Source of the DNA: Spartobacteria bacterium
Lineage (GTDB): Bacteria > Verrucomicrobiota > Verrucomicrobiia > Chthoniobacterales > UBA10450
Length of the DNA: 8,207 nucleotides
NCBI GenBank assembly: GCA_003445855.1
Contig: DMCG01000098.1
Coordinates: 1-8,207 of the forward strand
Direction: 5' to 3'
Position numbers and translations under genes: made by a program. Below, one piece after another: positions 5,769 to 8,207 of this stretch. Each line of letters starts with the position of its first letter. Position 1 is the stretch's first letter. The notes under the pieces were generated by a model. That model had not been told where the DNA came from, ran no database searches, and saw only the letters and a program-made list of their open reading frames with translations.

Positions 5769-7619
5769 TCACAAATCGGAAATCACCCGTGGCAGGAACG
5801 CGGCACGCAGCGCGTTGAGGACCGCAAGGACGTCGATCACTTCCTGGGTGAGTGCGCCGGCAACGGGACTCAAATGACCGGAGGCCGCGACGAACATCCC
5901 GACAGCGCTCAGGGTCATTCCGCCCAGCGCGCTTTGCAGCACAATTGCGCGCATCCGGCGGCTGATGTGCATGAACTCATCCACTTTTTTGAGTGAGCTT
6001 TCCAGCGCCACAACTCCCGCCGCTTCCGCGGTGACGTCGCTATTTTGACCAATCGCCATGCCAACGGTTGCGGCCATCATTGCGGGCGCATCGTTGATGC
6101 CATCGCCAACGTAAAGCGTCTTTCCGTACGTATTCTCGGCGCGAACGATCTCGACTTTTTCTTCGGGTGTTTTCTGCGCGTGAATTTCGCCAATGCCGAG
6201 TTCCTGCGCGAGATAACGCACCTCCGATTCGCGATCGCCCGAGACAATCATCACGCGTTCGAAATGATGCTTTGGCCCGAGGTGCTTGATAAACGACAAG
6301 CCCTCAGCACGCGGGGCGTCGCGGAAGCGGTAGGTCGCGGCGTAACGGCCATCGATTAGGACAATGCATTCAAGTCCGCTGCCCACGGAATGAAGCTGCG
6401 ATGCCGCGGCGTTGTTCTGCTTGAGAAATTCTTCGCGGCTGGTGATTTGCACTTCGCGGCCAGCGACAATTGCGCGCAAGCCCTGGCCCGGCGGCTCGCT
6501 GATGCGGGAAGCTTCCTGCAATTGAAGTTTTTGCTCACTGGCGGCGGCGAGAATGGCGCGAGCGAGCGGATGTTTGGAGTAAAGCTCCACGCTTGCCGCG
6601 AGCCGGAGAACATGCGGTTTTGAAAACTCGGATGCGACAAACTCTTCGGTCAGCTTCGGCTCGCCGTAAGTGAGCGTGCCGGTCTTGTCGAAAATCGCGG
6701 TTCGGCAACGGTCAATTTGCTCCAGCGTGACAGGGTCCTTTACGATGATGGCACGTCGCGCACACAGCGAGATCGAACCGATGATTCCGATAGGGATCGC
6801 GATGAGTAGCGGACATGGCGTGGCGATCACGAGCACCGCGAGAAAACGCGTCGCCTCGCCGCTGACGGTCCACGCGATGATGGCGAGCGCAACTGCGAGC
6901 GGCGTGTAAAGCGCGCCGAGCTGATCGCCGAGGCGGCGCATCCGCGGCCGATGCTGTTCCGACTCGCGCATGACCTCCATGATTTTCGCGTAGCGCGAAT
7001 CAACGGCGCGCTTCGTGGCTGTGATCGTCAGCGCCGATTCGCCATTGATCGCGCCGGAGATCACAGTCGAGCCCGGCGCCTTCGTGATCTTGAACGGCTC
7101 ACCGGTCAGGAAAGATTCATCCATCATGCCGTGTCCCTCAACCACGACACCATCTACCGGACAAATGTCGTGCGGGAAAACAGCGAGCATGTCGCCGACG
7201 GCGACCTCGTCGAGGGCAACGTTGATGATCTGCGAGTCTCGCCGGCGATGCGCGGCGGATGGAACGCGCTTTGCTAATGCGCGCAGGACTGATGTGGCGT
7301 TGCGCACGGCGTAGCTTTCGAGCGCCTCGCCACCGGCGAGCATCAGGACAACAATCGCGCCGGCCAGATATTCGCCCAACAAGACCGCACTCACGATTGA
7401 GATTCCTGCGAGCAAATCGGAACCGAACTCGCGTTGCGCCAATTTTTTCAGCAGATCGTAAAGCAGCGGAATTCCGCCGAGGGCAAGAGTTGCCCAGAGC
7501 GGAATGTGCTGAACGATTGCGTTCGTGTGCAGACCGAAACGGAGCAGGAGATGCGCGGCGATTCCCGCGAGGGAAAGGACCGTGATCAAGCTCATCGTCC
7601 GTCGCCAAACGTCAGTCAT
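5769..7619 (-). CDS. P1B-type heavy-metal-translocating ATPase with TPCP motif
   Basis: An inner-membrane pump moving a transition-metal ion across the membrane with ATP. The 616-residue product (from the ATG at 7619) has hydrophobic spans near 9-25, 37-53, 68-98, 234-254 and 258-285, and a C-terminal pair in 557-605. Hallmarks in order are LTGEPFK (172-174 TGE, actuator domain), ATPCPLLIAIP (TPCP 267-270, metal-site helix), FDKTGTLT (phosphorylated Asp311), SKHPLA (350-351, the HP motif specific to P1B pumps) and VGDGINDAPAM (505-510). There is no N-terminal metal-binding domain. TPC instead of CPC argues against a classic Cu(I) or Zn/Cd exporter; TPCP is the motif described for the P1B-5 group (Ni/Fe-linked), but the C-terminal hemerythrin domain of that group is absent. 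The metal is not assignable. The start is supported by the ATGA overlap with an upstream pump remnant. The stop lies 4 nt from a rearrangement junction, with no terminator seen. Confidence 0.93.
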   Translation of the reverse strand: MTDVWRRTMSLITVLSLAGIAAHLLLRFGLHTNAIVQHIPLWATLALGGIPLLYDLLKKLAQREFGSDLLAGISIVSAVLLGEYLAGAIVVLMLAGGEALESYAVRNATSVLRALAKRVPSAAHRRRDSQIINVALDEVAVGDMLAVFPHDICPVDGVVVEGHGMMDESFLTGEPFKITKAPGSTVISGAINGESALTITATKRAVDSRYAKIMEVMRESEQHRPRMRRLGDQLGALYTPLAVALAIIAWTVSGEATRFLAVLVIATPCPLLIAIPIGIIGSISLCARRAIIVKDPVTLEQIDRCRTAIFDKTGTLTYGEPKLTEEFVASEFSKPHVLRLAASVELYSKHPLARAILAAASEQKLQLQEASRISEPPGQGLRAIVAGREVQITSREEFLKQNNAAASQLHSVGSGLECIVLIDGRYAATYRFRDAPRAEGLSFIKHLGPKHHFERVMIVSGDRESEVRYLAQELGIGEIHAQKTPEEKVEIVRAENTYGKTLYVGDGINDAPAMMAATVGMAIGQNSDVTAEAAGVVALESSLKKVDEFMHISRRMRAIVLQSALGGMTLSAVGMFVAASGHLSPVAGALTQEVIDVLAVLNALRAAFLPRVISDL

Positions 7620-7935
7620 TGATGTCGCAAGCGTATGTTTTCGCCAAGAGTGACCGCCGGTTTTGTGCGATAAAATAAAAGCTTGGCAAGCTCTGCTGCC
7701 ACGATGTAGGCGACAACAATCAGCGCAATGATCGGATAGAAATGCGCTGGCATCGGCTGAAACCCGAGCACTCCAGCGAATGGCAGGTGCGGCGTGAGCG
7801 CGGTCACGAGGACAATGGCCGCGGTTGCGAGATCGCCAAAATGATAGCTGCGTCACTCGGGTCCTGTAGAAAGATCGACAAGATGGCCGCACCGATGAGA
7901 ATGAGAACAATCTGCGGATTTCTTTTCCTTTCCAT
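7616..7935 (-). pseudogene. Remnant of an MgtA-like P-type ATPase (both ends present, middle deleted)
   Basis: This ~320-bp stretch has no intact gene. On minus, the frame from the ATG at 7935 reads NPQIVLILIGAAILSIFLQD then PSDAAIILAI, which looks like transmembrane helices 1-2 of P2/P3-type pumps, and stops at 7804. A second frame, open from 7852, reads DLATAAIVLVTALTPHLPFA, GVLGFQPMPAHFYP, then VAYIVAAELAKLLFYR, which resembles the last two helices and end of Mg2+-transporting (MgtA-like) ATPases. It stops at 7616-7618. The entire catalytic middle (TGE, DKTGT, GDGIND) is missing and the two parts are in different frames, so it is a deletion derivative. The segment before helix 1 is missing too, replaced by the leader of the YbdK gene on the other strand. 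Its TGA overlaps the ATG of the metal ATPase, so the two pumps were once an operon. The subfamily assignment is from memory. Confidence 0.7.
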
Positions 7936-7950
7936 TAGGGTTTAAATTGT

Positions 7951-7955
7951 AAGGG
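7951..7955 (+). promoter_or_regulatory. Ribosome binding site deciding the start of YbdK copy 3
   Basis: AAGGG lies 8 nt before the GTG at 7964 but only 2 nt before the in-frame ATG at 7958. The spacing favours GTG, which also aligns with the start codons of copies 1 and 2. It is one of the few good Shine-Dalgarno sequences in the window. Confidence 0.55.
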
Positions 7956-7963
7956 CGATGAGC

Positions 7964-8207
7964 GTGAAAGACCACGTCTTCACTATCGGCATCGAGGAGG
8001 AATTCCAGATCATCGATCCGGAGACGCGCGAGCTGCGCTCGCACATTCAGGAGATTCTGGCCGACGGCAAAATGATCTTGAAAGAGCACGTCAAGCCGGA
8101 GATGCATCAATCGGTCGTCGAATTGGGGACCGAAATTTGCAGCGACATGGGTTGCGCGCGCCAGCAGGTGATCGAGCTTCGCAGCGAACTGGCGACTCTG
8201 GCGGCGC
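7964..8207 (+). CDS. GCS2/YbdK-family carboxylate-amine ligase, copy 3 (3' end outside window)
   Basis: The first 81 codons of another COG2170 ligase, beginning (M)KDHVFTIGIEEEFQIIDPE and continuing through KPEMHQSVVELGTEIC and ELRSELATLAA, open to the end of the window. It keeps the GIEEEF ATP/metal motif at the position seen in copy 1; later motifs lie outside. I prefer GTG at 7964 for its AAGGG spacing and alignment with the paralogues; ATG at 7958 would add two residues. It is much closer to broken copy 2 (about 92% of bases over 214 bp by hand count) than to copy 1, so copies 2 and 3 form one subtype. The upstream leader is the junction with the inverted ATPase cassette, so its expression no longer depends on read-through from copy 1. 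Whether the rest of the gene is intact cannot be seen. Confidence 0.92.
   Translation, partial: MKDHVFTIGIEEEFQIIDPETRELRSHIQEILADGKMILKEHVKPEMHQSVVELGTEICSDMGCARQQVIELRSELATLAA

Noticed and set aside
7620..7910. N-terminal extension of the metal ATPase by 97 codons up to 7910
   Set aside because: The extension is arginine/serine/cysteine-rich without membrane character, and the DNA matches the end of another P-type ATPase in a different frame. The ATGA overlap at 7616-7619 supports the shorter start.
5544..8185. YbdK 5' repeats as target-site duplication of a transposon
   Set aside because: 214 bp is far too long for a transposition target duplication, the copies differ by about 8%, and no transposase or terminal inverted repeats are present.

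Overview
The window looks like a chromosomal segment of a soil- or water-type Verrucomicrobiota bacterium (Chthoniobacter/Udaeobacter-like). The reasons are a moderately high G+C content, starts that mostly lack a clear Shine-Dalgarno sequence, and two families of intergenic inverted repeats (TAGGGACG...CGTCCCTA and CCGCAGATT/AATCTGCGG) that I remember as abundant in such genomes. The taxon is an inference from memory, not a search result.

Left part (1-1530): the 3' two-thirds of accA (acetyl-CoA carboxylase alpha subunit), then, 2 nt later on the same strand, an exported protein of unknown function with a possible papain/C39-like Cys-His-Asp/Asn arrangement. After it lies a low-complexity stretch that reads as a proline-rich 36-residue frame on + and as a glycine-rich frame on -.

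Middle part (1491-5539): two divergent PF00756-like alpha/beta hydrolases share a ~100-bp intergenic region occupied by an inverted repeat. The rightward one starts a same-strand row: esterase (COG4947-like), an ATP-grasp ligase, and a GCS2/YbdK-family carboxylate-amine ligase. Long imperfect hairpin repeats sit in the two gaps of this row. Two ATP-dependent carboxylate-amine ligases next to a hydrolase is the layout of a small amide- or peptide-metabolite pathway. The product cannot be read from the sequence, and this is the best candidate here for an undescribed system.

Right part (5540-8207): only 4 nt after the full-length YbdK gene a second YbdK copy starts, but it has a 1-nt deletion near its start and is cut off after about 72 codons. 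There the sequence switches to an oppositely oriented cassette: a complete P1B-type metal ATPase preceded by the gutted remains of an MgtA-like P-type ATPase, whose stop codon overlaps the metal ATPase start (ATGA). On the far side of the cassette a third YbdK gene begins on + and runs off the window. The cut-off copy and the third copy match without gaps over 214 bp (18 differences by hand count, mostly synonymous), so the ATPase cassette is bracketed by direct repeats made of YbdK 5' ends. This records past rearrangement inside a tandem ligase array.
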